64,000 bases of DNA, taken from assembly GCF_024713975.1 (NCBI RefSeq), contig NC_091099.1, positions 4,335,501 through 4,399,500 of the forward strand, read 5' to 3'. Positions 28,108-38,304 of this stretch are shown here, piece by piece. How positions within the stretch are numbered: the first letter of the stretch is position 1; every line of letters starts with the position of its first letter. A program made the translations under genes and the position numbers. Under the pieces are notes generated by a model, which made no database searches, was not told the origin of the DNA, and saw only the letters and a program-made list of their open reading frames with translations. Origin of the DNA: Paralichthys olivaceus (Eukaryota > Chordata > Actinopteri > Pleuronectiformes > Paralichthyidae).

Positions 28108-30621
28108 ATACCTTCCTCTTGATGTGTTCCAGCATGTGTTCGTGTCCCTGGAGGAAGTACAGATGTTGGAACTCTGTGTCGTCTCTCTCGGGTTTCACCA
28201 GACCGCTCTGCTCGATGTTCACCACCTTACGGAAACCATCTAGAAATAAAGAATACAGTCTGTAACTAAGAGAGGAGAGGAGAGGAGAGGAGAGGAGAGG
28301 AGAGGAGAGGAGAGGAGAGGAGAGGAGAGGAGTACTCACACATGTTGAGCTGTCGAACGAAGCTCGCCATGTTGTTGTGTTTGAAGTATTTGGGCAGAAC
28401 TTCCTTGGCAAAACGTCCCTGATCAAACACATGAAAACTGGTCCCGGTCTGAAACAGAGACCAGAGTCGGAGGGGGAGAGTTAGTTTCCATCATGTCTCA
28501 CTCAGTCTGAACAGAGCAGAATTTAAATGCTGGACAAATGATCTTAATTCAAATTTACATTTACGGTCAAAATAGTAACTTTAATTTTCTGGATTTTATT
28601 TGTTTAGGGGCTAAGTAAAGTTCAGTCCTCGTCTGAAACACAAACTCAGTCTGGAGGCAGCATATTTTATTATTTCTAATCACTGAAAACTATATCTGCT
28701 AACACGGTTGACCACTGGGGTCATCCTGTAAAGCATATCAAACTTAAAGTAAAGTACAGAATTTAAAGTCAAGCTACCTTGTCAGTATTTCAAAATGAAA
28801 ATGAAAAAATGACACATGAATGAAAATACTGCAAAATATGTCAAAATGAAGAAACCGTGTGAAGTCCCCCAGCTACACTTTGAGTTTCAATATGCTGGGA
28901 TCAAACTTCTGGGAGTATCCAATACACGACGCTGACGTGATAATAATGTTAACGAAGATATAAAAGGAATTATTGGACGGTTGAACCTACAGATTACAGA
29001 TGACAGTGTTTGAAGAAACTTCTAAAGACAGAAAAACGTCTCCAATGTTTTACTAGTATGAGAGGATTCAAGAAAAATGAGTTTAGTTGCTGTTAAAATT
29101 TAAATCAGAGCCAGAGTCGCTGATCAGCTATAAGTTTAGATGAGTCGACAACACAACTGTAGGTGGAATTATGTAACGTGAGTGATGACAGGATGTTTGC
29201 ATGGAGGTGATTTATGTTTCCCACATAGTTTAACATCTTTGCATCAGCAGATATATCAGCTCAGTCAGACAATCAAACTCTCTCTCTCTCTCTCTCTGAG
29301 TGATGAGTCATGCTCTCTCACCCAGTCAACCTCCGTCGCTCTGTTTTGCTCTGACAAAGGTTATAGAAGCTTTTTGAATTATATCGAAAATAAAACCGTT
29401 GCCAAATGTATAACTTCACTTTAGACAAAGTGTTGTGACTTTGTGTTTGGTGACGATGCGACAGCTGATGCTGCGCTCGTGGGATTGGACAGCATCTGTT
29501 TGTTTCTTTTCAAACTAGAGCAGAGGGGCTGTGTGTCCTCTAACGCTTTACTAATGAAGCGTCACCTTCACGTTTTACTTTCAGCCCAGTGTCCGGGGTC
29601 AAAGGTCAAAAGGAAAGCGCGAACAATAAGCTTTGTACTTTAACAGAGGAGCCACATGATGTTAATAGATCCCTCACACAACATAAAAGCAAAAAGTTGG
29701 GTTCATAGACAGATTCTGAAGCGAATGAACCCACGATACTTTTTATAAACCCTCCACTTGCAGATAAGCTGAAGTATTTTTACATCAGCATTTCTGTTCT
29801 TCACATCCTCCATCTGCACTAAAGCCGACCTGCGGTCCTCAGATGTTGAGGTCTGTAGTTTAACTCCTCTGAGAGAGGCAGCTAGTTATTAATCTAAATG
29901 AAAACAGTGACACCCTGGGTTGTGAACTACAGCTCAGCTCCTGTCAGACAGTGGAATTACTTAAAGATCCTGCTACCATCACTTTAAATTAGGTGAAATG
30001 CAAATAGATAGAAGACACTGAAATATTAGGATTCTTCTTTCTGTGACAACCTCAATTAATCAATTAATCAATCAGTCTGAATCCATCTATAGTCTTCACA
30101 GGCTCCTCAGGCCTCACGTGCATACAACCTCCATATTGAGTAAATATATCAGAACAAAACGAGCTTCTGTGTCTCCAAGTCATATTATTTAAATATAATT
30201 AATAGGATTAATTACTATACCTATATTAATATACTTTTAAGTTTGCATCCATTACTATTGTCATTTGTTTAAGTCTCTTATCCTCATGAGGTTTCTCGTC
30301 TGGTTGCAATTTATTTTTGATCTAATGAGAAAAAGTGTCATTTCATGAAAATATGGAAAATCTTCTTGATGTTGAAAGATACCAAACAGTTTCTCCGTGT
30401 CAAGTCTCAGTTACTTTTTGATTTGTTTGTACATTGACTCATTGGTGAACGTGTCGGTGTGTAACGCTGTGTATGCACAGTGTGTTGTGACTCACAGCGC
30501 TCCAGCAGATCAGGTGGTTGGTGTCTGGATCCTCCACCAGCGTCCACAGTTTGGTCAGAAAAGCTGGGACGTTGCTGGCGTAGCTGCCGTCTACACCCAT
30601 GGCCCCTGGAGACTCCTGCAT
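18903..30621 (-). CDS. hsf4: HSF4, heat shock transcription factor 4 (12 coding exons, 441 aa)
   Basis: Exons: 30496-30621, 28340-28448, 28112-28239, 27452-27576, 25845-25920, 25250-25317, 24682-24781, 24326-24444, 23679-23909, 23432-23549, 23219-23284, 18903-18962; total 1326 nt. Residues 17-121 form the winged-helix DNA-binding domain ([29 protein letters not shown]). Residues 122-190 are the HR-A/B coiled coil for trimerisation ([25 protein letters not shown]). IKEEPVSP at 291-298 fits the phosphorylation-dependent sumoylation motif known in HSF1 and HSF4 (K292, S297). The C terminus carries [15 protein letters not shown] and [11 protein letters not shown]. The sequence fits fish HSF4 rather than HSF1. 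It binds heat shock elements in the nucleus; in vertebrates HSF4 is needed for lens development. No in-frame ATG precedes 30621. The exon 10 donor (GTCAGT) was chosen to keep frame. Intron 11 is 4.3 kb; most others are short and microsatellite-rich. Confidence 0.93.
19683..19717. repeat. (CA)n microsatellite
   Basis: A nearly pure CA dinucleotide run within HSF4 intron 11. Confidence 0.95.
20339..20416. repeat. (TG)n microsatellite, 78 nt with GA interruptions
   Basis: The longest TG tract in the window, interrupted by TGAG units, within HSF4 intron 11. Confidence 0.95.
21505..21800 (+). mobile_element. Interspersed repeat, family R1, copy 3
   Basis: It contains GAGGCCAAAATCATCTTAAT, ACCCCCTAGTGGCTTACC and CTCCTCCATGTTAGCAGAAC, then a block with ATGATCGACAGCTGAGAGTG. 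All of these match copy 2 near 16.5-16.8 kb by eye. It lies in HSF4 intron 11. Confidence 0.5.
23385..23418. repeat. (TG)17 microsatellite in HSF4 intron 10
   Basis: In the HSF4 transcript this reads (CA)n and begins about 12 nt after the exon 10 donor. Confidence 0.95.
23553..23589. repeat. (CA)18 microsatellite at HSF4 exon 10 acceptor
   Basis: In the HSF4 transcript this reads (UG)n and runs directly into the CAG of the exon 10 3' splice site, taking the place of a normal polypyrimidine tract. Confidence 0.95.
24060..24240. repeat. AT-rich (TTTA)-type degenerate repeat in HSF4 intron 8
   Basis: Repeated TATTTATT-like units with interruptions fill much of the intron between exons 9 and 8. 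Confidence 0.7.
25197..25243. repeat. (TG)n microsatellite after HSF4 exon 6 donor
   Basis: This reads (CA)n in the transcript and begins right after the donor GTGAGTA of exon 6. Confidence 0.95.
25370..25421. repeat. (CA)n microsatellite upstream of HSF4 exon 6
   Basis: This reads (UG)n in the transcript and lies about 50 nt before the exon 6 acceptor. Confidence 0.95.
28069..28105. repeat. (TG)n microsatellite after HSF4 exon 3 donor
   Basis: It reads (CA)n in the transcript, starting about 6 nt after the exon 3/intron 3 boundary (donor GTATGG). Confidence 0.95.
28269..28332. repeat. (AGAGG)12 pentanucleotide repeat inside HSF4 intron 2
   Basis: Twelve nearly perfect five-base units occupy about 60 of the 100 nt of the intron between exons 2 and 3. 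In the transcript they form a CU-rich (CCUCU)n tract. Confidence 0.95.
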
Positions 30622-30665
30622 ACTGACACCTGTCCACTGCCAAGATGTTAACAACAGGAAACCTG

Positions 30666-30669
<4 letters not shown>

Positions 30670-30710
<41 letters not shown>

Positions 30711-30722
30711 TGTGCGTGCGTG
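30670..30722. repeat. (TG)n microsatellite upstream of HSF4 start
   Basis: A TG tract 50-100 nt upstream of the HSF4 ATG, in the 5' UTR or a 5' UTR intron; a possible acceptor TTGGCAG lies between them at about 30637-30643. Confidence 0.9.
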
Positions 30723-31412
30723 TGCCAAATCCCAGACTACTCCATGATAAACTCCACTTCTGATGATCTGTTACTGATAATCCCAAGTTTGTCTTTGTCT
30801 CTTGGATTCCATCTCAGTCTCTGTTTGTCCTCGATGACACAATCGCCTCTTTGTCTTTGATTTCTTCTGTTGTTTTTTTCTTCGCAGACTTTGTCGGTTT
30901 GAATAAATCCTCCTGTGATCTGTCCGTTTGGTTTCTCTTTGCTCTCCTCTGTCTGTGCTGCCACACCGCTCATCCAGCTGACTGTCATCACAGAAGGTCC
31001 ATGTCAGCACACGTACGCCATTCAAGCCCGACCCTGACACCCCTGCTCCCCCTCCGCTCCGTGGCCTCCTGCTCACAATCGAAAGAGACCGCCCAGTAAA
31101 ACAAAGCAACACAAAGGCTTTAATAAAACACCAGTGTGCAACCATCAAAAGGCTGCTGGTTCAGATGAGCAGGGTTCAGTGTGCTCGTATAGAAAAGATC
31201 ATACATGTCTTAGAGTGGAAATACTGTTAATACCACAACAACTGCACTGACTGATGGTCTTCATTTGTGTGTGTTTGTGTGTGTGTGTTTGTGTGGGTGT
31301 GTGTTTTGCTTGTTTTGGACACTGGGGGGTGTGAGTCCCCAATAATGTGAACATCACAAACACAATTAGTTAGTCACAGCAGATGTGGATCATTTTAACT
31401 TTGAATGACAAT

Positions 31413-31422
31413 TTTATTTATT
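31413..31422 (-). terminator. Poly(A) signals for P450 gene A
   Basis: Two overlapping minus-strand AATAAA hexamers (AATAAATAAA) lie about 205 nt past the stop codon of gene A. Confidence 0.65.
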
Positions 31423-31625
31423 TATATGTCACAACTTATGAAAAGAACATTGAATTACCTTGATGTTGAAACGTGCTGTACAAATACTCTTACTATACAT
31501 ACGTCATATGCATTAAACAAAGGTTTACACTTCATTTTCTCATCATTTAGTTTGCACATAATTCAGAATGACATAGAACTTCAATAAACTAAAATGTGTT
31601 TTATGTGCTTCAGTAGTTTACAGTA

Positions 31626-34600
31626 TTAGGATAACGTGTGGTTTAGATTTGTTGTGTCGGTTCTTCTGAGTTGGACCTTCATGCGAAACGGTTTAGGGGT
31701 CTGAGTCGTCCCAAAAACGGGCGTGAAGTCTGGCTCTCCTGCGTCTTCGGGCCAGATAAACGTAAACTTCCTCAGCAGAGTCACCACAATGAGAAACAGC
31801 TCCATACGAGCCAGAGCCTCTCCGAGACACACCCGAGGACCTGTTAGAATATCCACAACGCAAACATTACGCCTGGCCTGTCTCCATCTGCGTCAGGTCT
31901 GTGTATCTGTGAACATCATACTGATGTCACTCACCTGTAGAGAAAGGCATGAAGGCTTCAGGTTTAAAAAACTCTCCCTGGTCGTTGAGGAAGTTGTCAG
32001 GGTTAAATTCATGGGGGGATTTCCACTGTCCCTCCTCGAACAGCACCGAGGACAGGTTGGGGATGACGATGGTTCCCTGGAGGACAAAAAGTATATTAAT
32101 CCGCCCACATCTCCTCAGTCGTGCTTCTCATTGTGGGAACTTCTGTGTTTCTCTATAATTCTAAGGTCTCGAGATAACGGCTGTTTCCAAAATCAAGAGA
32201 GCACTATATAGTGAGGTCATCAGAAGAAGAGAAAAAGGTTTTCGGACGCTACTTGGTACATCGTCTTGTCGATGACCATCTTCAAATGTAGAAATAAACC
32301 TGTTAGCCGCAGTTTGTGCTGCTCTGCTCATATTTACTGATATTTTAGGTTAGGCTGTTCCTGTTCGCTCCTCTCGTCTCTCTGCAACGAGCGCAATGCA
32401 TGATGGTATATATTGCTCAATTAGCGGCCACTGGTTGAACATTATTTTTCGTGATGCATTATGGGAAACAATCAGTGCACTATATAGGGTGTAACACATT
32501 TCACTAAACATTCGGACACCTCTGCAAATTAAATAAACATGACTCTCATCACTGGTTTATTTTCCCCCGTGTCTCCAAATGCTTTGATTCATTCAGGACG
32601 CTCATGTCCACGTGTCTTCGTAATAGAACAAATGACATTTTGAACTCACCTTGGGTAAAGAGTAACCCATTAACTGTGTGTCTTTAGTGGTCTTGTGGAA
32701 AACAGCGAGAGGAACGGTGTTAGCCATCCTCTGGGTCTCATGAATGACAGCCTGCATGACAGAGACAGAACATGTTACTTAACAGCTTTGTGATATATTG
32801 AAAATCAGATTAAAATATAGAGGTGTAATTGATCCATGAAGCTTTATACCTGCACATAGGGCATCTGGTGTCTGTCCTCAAAAGTGGCCTGGTCCTTCCC
32901 GTCCAACACTTTGTCTATTTCCTGCTGACAGCGCTCTGACAGACACGTCACAGATGAAGGGAGGAAAAGAGTAAATGGAAAGAAAAGAACAATGCAAGTT
33001 TGTTCAAGTTTATGTGCTACATGACAATCTGAGGTGTGTGGGGGGGGGGGATATGATCTTCAATGCCACAGCCAGCCACCAGGGGGCTTTATTGGCTCTA
33101 CTTTTAGGGAGCTATCATGTCGTACAGTCTACGGAGCTAATGCTAACGTCACCTTCAGTGTGGCTACAACAGACAGAAGATAAATACCCTGTGTGTGTGG
33201 GTAATTCATGAGGTACAGGAAGGCAGCCAGCAGGGTGTTGGCCGTCGTGTCAGTTCCAGCGAAGTGAAGATCCAAGAGGAGCGCACAGAGCTGGTCCTCA
33301 GAAAATGACGAGCCATCCTCTCCTCTCTTCAGATAGAGGAACAGAGAGAATAAACTCCTCCATCATTAATATGCAGGCGGACGCAGGCCTCATGGTAAAA
33401 GAGAGAGACTCACACCTTGTGCAGTTCATCCAGGTAGCAGTCAATGAAATGTCGCGGTTTACCAGGAACCCAAGTCTTTTTTTTCTCAGTCATCATCTGT
33501 AAATGTCTCTCTCGAGCACCCTGGAAAAAAAAGAGCAGAAGACACATGCAGGCGGTCATCATGTTTTAAAGTTTACAGGACAGCAGCAGTTTTACAAAGT
33601 CTTCTGTGGCGACCACACATTTCACAAAGGGATAAATTATGAATAAACCACATCATGTAAGAGTGTTTGAGAAACTAAAGCCCTTTATGTCTATTTTCCT
33701 TTTCCCTTTAATTGAATTTCATTGAGCAGGGCGATTTATATAAAATGTGAATTTAGGCCACATTGTCTTTGCAATTAAACACTGATTAATATTATTTTAA
33801 AAACGTACCTTGAACAACTCAAAAGCTCTCTGGAAGGGCAGCGGCAGGCTGCGCACCATGGGAATAGAGTCATAAATCTGCATAGGAAAAAGAAAAAGAT
33901 TGGTTTTATTGAGTTTCAGCCTCTACTATCTTATTATTTGATTTCTTCTCCTTGTGGTTTGTTTTTTTATTCTTGCACAGACCTTTGGTCCACACGATAT
34001 GTCACTGAGTGACTTTGTTTTAAATAACTCACCATACCCCAGAACCCGTTGATGATTTTGGACGTCTCGTGAAAAACCGTAACGAAATACTTCATAAAGT
34101 CGTCGTCGTAGTCGAACTGTTTGGCGAACAGAACTTGGCAGATGATGTTGGAGGCTGCGTTGTGGAACAGCATCTGAGGACTCATGATCGTACCTAGAGA
34201 AACAACACACGATGTTTGTACGTGACCTTGACGAAGGAGGAGAAACTAATGGTCTAAACCTCGATGACGATGTGAGAGAAGAATAAAAATATATATTGAT
34301 ATTCTGGTTTTAATATCTGTGTTCAAAAGGCCCTTTGTTAGATCTTATTGTTATACTGACTGTAAATGTTTAACCAGACAATCCCTGTGTCCTATTTGAA
34401 AAGCAGACATACCGATACTGTCCTCCATAACCTTCGTAATGTGGCGAATCTCTCCCAGAATCCTCTGCTCCATGGACTGTTTGCCCAGGCCAAAGTTTCT
34501 CAGGGTCATCAGACCAAAGCGTCGCTGCTCTCTCCAGTTCGGGCTGTAATCTGCCAGAATCACTCCTGGAGCGTGATCTGCCGACACAAACGATTGATTT

Positions 34601-35882
34601 AGAACACAACAAACATTTATATCACCATGTCCAGATTATCACAGAGGTTTTTTTTTGTAATCTTCCTGAACCAGAAATCTATTGATTAACTCCAACCTGC
34701 ACAGAACTGATCACATCACTCCTGTTTTATCATCTTTGCACTGTTCAAGTATTGATTTCTCCTCTTGTTTCCTCTTCATGGTATCTGTCTCTGATATTTG
34801 GTGTCTTTGGCCTTTTAATTCCCTTTATAAACGATATTCTCAGGTAGAAGAAGTCTTTAGCTGATTGAGAAATCTGGTTGGAAACTAAAAGGGCACTGGA
34901 GAGTTGCAGTCAAAGACCCAACACTGGGAATGATCAAGAAAAAATACAGTAATTGACATTATATAGACAGCAAAGATATTTTATTATATCAAGTTTATCA
35001 TACATTTAATCATGTTGTCCTTGTTGTAAACTGGAAAATAGTATGCTACATGAAATTATAGTCCAGATTATACAGGCTTCTTAAATGTGTAACATAAATA
35101 TGTTTAATAATAATAATAATATCTACACTGTCTATTCCTGCTGCTTGATTTAATGATATTTAATGTATTAAAAGACAAGAGGAGCAGAAACAAAGTCAGA
35201 TGTACCTTTCATTTGAACGGCATGATTGACCATTAGGTCTTGCGGTCGACCTGAGAAGTCGCCAGCTTTGTTGACCAAAGCTTCTTTCATGGCCTGGAGC
35301 CCATTGATTACCACCATTGGTCTGGAGCCAATGAAAATGCTGTAGATGTTTCCATAGCGCTTGGCCAGCTGCAGGGAGAGAGAGTTTTATTCAGTTTTAT
35401 TCATGAGTTTATTCTGACTCTGTATTTAACTTTGTATTGTCCTATGTTGCTTTTAAAAAAAAATGTCATGATGCCTTTTATATTTTATGTAAAGCACTTT
35501 GAATGGCCCGGTTGATCCCACTCAGCCAAACAAACAATACACATGCGATTCCTTTTTAATTGAATCATATGTAGGTTGTTGACGCTCATAGCAAAAATTT
35601 TGCAAGAGTACTCCTGAGTACAGAAGACTGAACAAAAAAACTGAGACCATCCAGGCATTCACAATTCAGACCAAGAATTCAGTTTATAGATACAACACAC
35701 ATCATTTATTTTAACTGTACCTTCTCCAGATCTGCAATGGGACTCTCCAGGTTGAGCTGCAGCAAGTTGCCAAAGACAGGAATGGCCCGGGGTCCCGGAG
35801 GGAAACCTTTAGCCCTGAAGTTCTGAAAGAGGAGCAGGAAGAGCAGAAGGACCAAGAAGAGTAAAGCCACAGACGCAAACAT
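31626..35882 (-). CDS. CYP2-family cytochrome P450, gene A (11 coding exons, 498 aa; CYP2X/2Y-like)
   Basis: Exons: 35721-35882, 35206-35368, 34413-34565, 34033-34193, 33809-33877, 33416-33520, 33188-33326, 32850-32935, 32650-32751, 31935-32076, 31626-31840; total 1497 nt. Residues 3-20 form the hydrophobic endoplasmic-reticulum anchor, followed by the proline hinge FPPGP (27-31). Other landmarks are helix C W119xxxR123, helix I FAGTDTT (293-299), the ExxR pair E351/R354, a PERF-like FNPDNF (404-409) and the haem loop ending GPRVCLG with ligand Cys432. The protein is a haem monooxygenase using NADPH-P450 reductase; the substrate is unknown. Exon 3 has two in-frame acceptors 12 nt apart; the one at 34565 was chosen because it matches gene B. 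An eight-A run lies in exon 6. Gene B, 2.4 kb upstream, is a tandem paralogue. The subfamily assignment is from memory. Confidence 0.9.
33030..33140 (-). mobile_element. Family R1 repeat, reversed fragment, in P450 A intron 7
   Basis: The block AGCCAGCCACCAGGGGGCTT, followed by TTTTAGGGAGCTATCATGTC and a terminal ACAGTCTA, matches the reverse of the R1 copies. It lies between exons 7 and 8 of gene A. Confidence 0.5.
34690..34870 (+). mobile_element. Decayed LINE reverse-transcriptase C-terminal fragment in P450 A intron 2
   Basis: The plus-strand translation RTDHITPVLSSLH resembles the conserved stretch near the end of ORF2 in fish LINEs. The text after it is degenerate and stops follow. It is an old fragment, antisense to the P450 gene. 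Confidence 0.45.
35440..35530 (+). mobile_element. LINE 3' UTR-like fragment in P450 A intron 1
   Basis: TTTATGTAAAGCACTTTGAA followed by TGGCC resembles the conserved 3' end of common fish LINEs. It sits in the intron upstream of exon 2. Confidence 0.4.
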
Positions 35883-38084
35883 ATTGAAGTTGGGATTCTG
35901 AATGATTTACTCTTTCCTTGAGATTCTGCCTTTTATGTTACAGACCTGCACAACCTTTGCACGGTCATGTGGTCTACACTAGTTGCATGAGGTCAGTCAC
36001 CTGTTTGCAACCTCATTTAAAGTTCTCCCATCTGTCAAGTCAGGTCATCTCAGGGAACTGTTTAATGGTGAATATTTACTGTAGTGATTCTGCTTCATTT
36101 CACCTTGATGATCTTCATCACAATTCAATTCTAAAATAACTATTATGATACTCTGTTTATATGATTTCATATTATTTCAGTGGATGAGATTTATTTCCTT
36201 TAAAGTTTTACCAACAAATTAATCATAAATGATCATAAATTACAGTAACTTTTATTTCATTCAACTTTCAATTTTTCTCTTGATTCTACCGTGATTTCTG
36301 TTTGTAATGATAACCAAGCTTCAGTTTTCCCTCTCAAGCTAATGTATGTTTTTCTTTCTCTTTTTTTCATCTAATGTATCCATCAACATGAACAAGAGAC
36401 ATAAGGAGAAATTTTAATTTTGTCCAAATCGCATTTTATTTTCACCCTATCAACTCCACAAGTCAGTTAAATGCATTTAATGCAATTATTAATCAACTAG
36501 GTCAGGCAAATGAAATCAAGATATACAGTCTGTGTCGTATCATCTTATCTCGTCTGTAAAAAAAAGAGTCTCAGTTCAGATGAACCTTGGCCCTGAGGTC
36601 TGCTGCCCCCCTGTGGTGATTTCCCACTCTGCTTCATTCACTATCAAAATAACATCAGCAGCAGCCTTGTGAAGTTTTGCTGTTTGGGGTAAATTTCTAA
36701 TCACTTTGTCACTGTTGCATTCAATAGTTGAAGGAATAGTTGGGTTGAGTTGTGCTTTCAGTTCCATGTGGACGAAGAGTCAGACAGGATCATCCAGCTG
36801 CTGCTATTTCTATATATAAAACATCTTATCGATTATAATAGTAGCCAACTGTTAGAAAATGAACACATGAACTCCTACAACATATAATTGTGCAGGAGAC
36901 AAAGAGTGTTGTCATGTGTGGCCTCAAATACATAAATAGTTAGACCAGTGTCATTGACTGTATTTTTTAGTGCTGCAGTGTCTTTTCAGGCCACAAGAGT
37001 GCAGAGCACACTAATCTGATTTACCTGTGGTTCACAACAACAGATGGGGTTTTCTATGACAAACTCAGCCTCACCTTCTTTCAATCATGATGATATCACG
37101 AGGGGTCTGAGTGTTAATAGACACTCCCATCTATCTCTACCTCTTGTTGTACATTGAAATACAAATATCTTTTTAGATTTTAGGATCTTTGACACAAGAG
37201 GCTCAGAACTGGCTCCAGCAAACAGGTTAATAAAGGCACAGGACTAAAATCTAACACAATTATCAAAACAAAAAAAACATATTTAACTCTAAACCATGAA
37301 CCTTTTGAAGAGACTCATGGTTGAATTAATTAATTGATATATTTTTGATAAAGGGAGACTGTGACCTACCTTCACCTTTCTTTGGCAAATTGAACAAACA
37401 ACTTTATCGACTAAAAGTAAACATAGGTCAACACGTTTGTTCTCTTTTCACCATTTTCAGTCGTGTGTAATAAATAAGTGACATATTTTAAGTTTTCAAA
37501 AGACACACAAGGCAAAATGTCATTACCAATTTTACTCGGGTGTTTGTTTCTGTTCTTTTCAACATGTTGTGGCACAATGTGTAAAACACTTTATCTTGTG
37601 TACATTCCAACCACCAACAGTTTGTGTTGCCATGGTAAAGTTCTCAAAGAACATGACTTGAATTAACCAGAGGGGGAGGGACGTGCATGTATGGAATACC
37701 TAAACGGACTTGGAATCATACATTATATTTCATCAGTTTTCACATGATAACAAGTTCATTTCAGTTATCTCATGATAACGAGATAATTAACCTGTGAGCT
37801 CATGATAACGAATCTTCATTTGCCAGAGATAACGGGATAATTGATTTGAGATCATGTTCTGATATTTTGTCCCACTGTGAAATGACTTAGTGTGTGAGCG
37901 CTCTCTCTCTCTCTCTCACAGACCTCCTGAGCCCTTCATACACACTTTAGGAGTTACCCACAATTCATAGTGTTGGGTAAACAAACCTAACGGAACAAAA
38001 AACAACAAGCATGGAATAACATTGAAAAAAGTATGAACACACAGCTGCATTAAAATGTCTTCTTTTTTCAAAAATCATGATGCT
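35883..38084. other. Upstream region of P450 gene A / intergenic
   Basis: No exon was found. Two blocks are shared with the gene B locus. The block at 37,050-37,300 matches gene B intron 2 (41,530-41,960). Blocks at 37,610-37,660 and 37,865-37,995 match 44,155-44,220 and 44,720-44,835, upstream of gene B. Repeated TCATGATAACGA-like words fill 37,740-37,860. Confidence 0.6.
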
Positions 38085-38090
38085 TTTATT
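38085..38090 (-). terminator. Poly(A) signal candidate for P450 gene B
   Basis: A minus-strand AATAAA lies about 215 nt past the gene B stop, at a distance similar to that in gene A. Confidence 0.55.
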
Positions 38091-38304
38091 TTGTCTCTCC
38101 ATTTTTTGTGATAACCAAACTCCAGTTGAAACTTTTCTATCCCTTTAAGGCAGCTGAGTCAAATTCTCCAAAACACCACTAACTGATGACACTCAACCAG
38201 AAGAAGCTCTTTTTTCACTTCACTGTTGTTAAGTGCTCTCAGCAGCAGTGCAGAAAGCCTTTTAAACTGTTCTGTATCCATATCCCTCCCGTGTGCAGAC
38301 CTTC

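Noticed and set aside
31723-32211. 162-codon plus-strand open frame over P450 A exons 10-11
   Set aside because: Antisense of the haem-loop exon and its neighbour, with no independent support.
34565-34577. Upstream acceptor as the main exon 3 start of P450 A
   Set aside because: It would add four residues missing from gene B and from the usual CYP2 helix-B/C boundary; kept as a possible alternative only.
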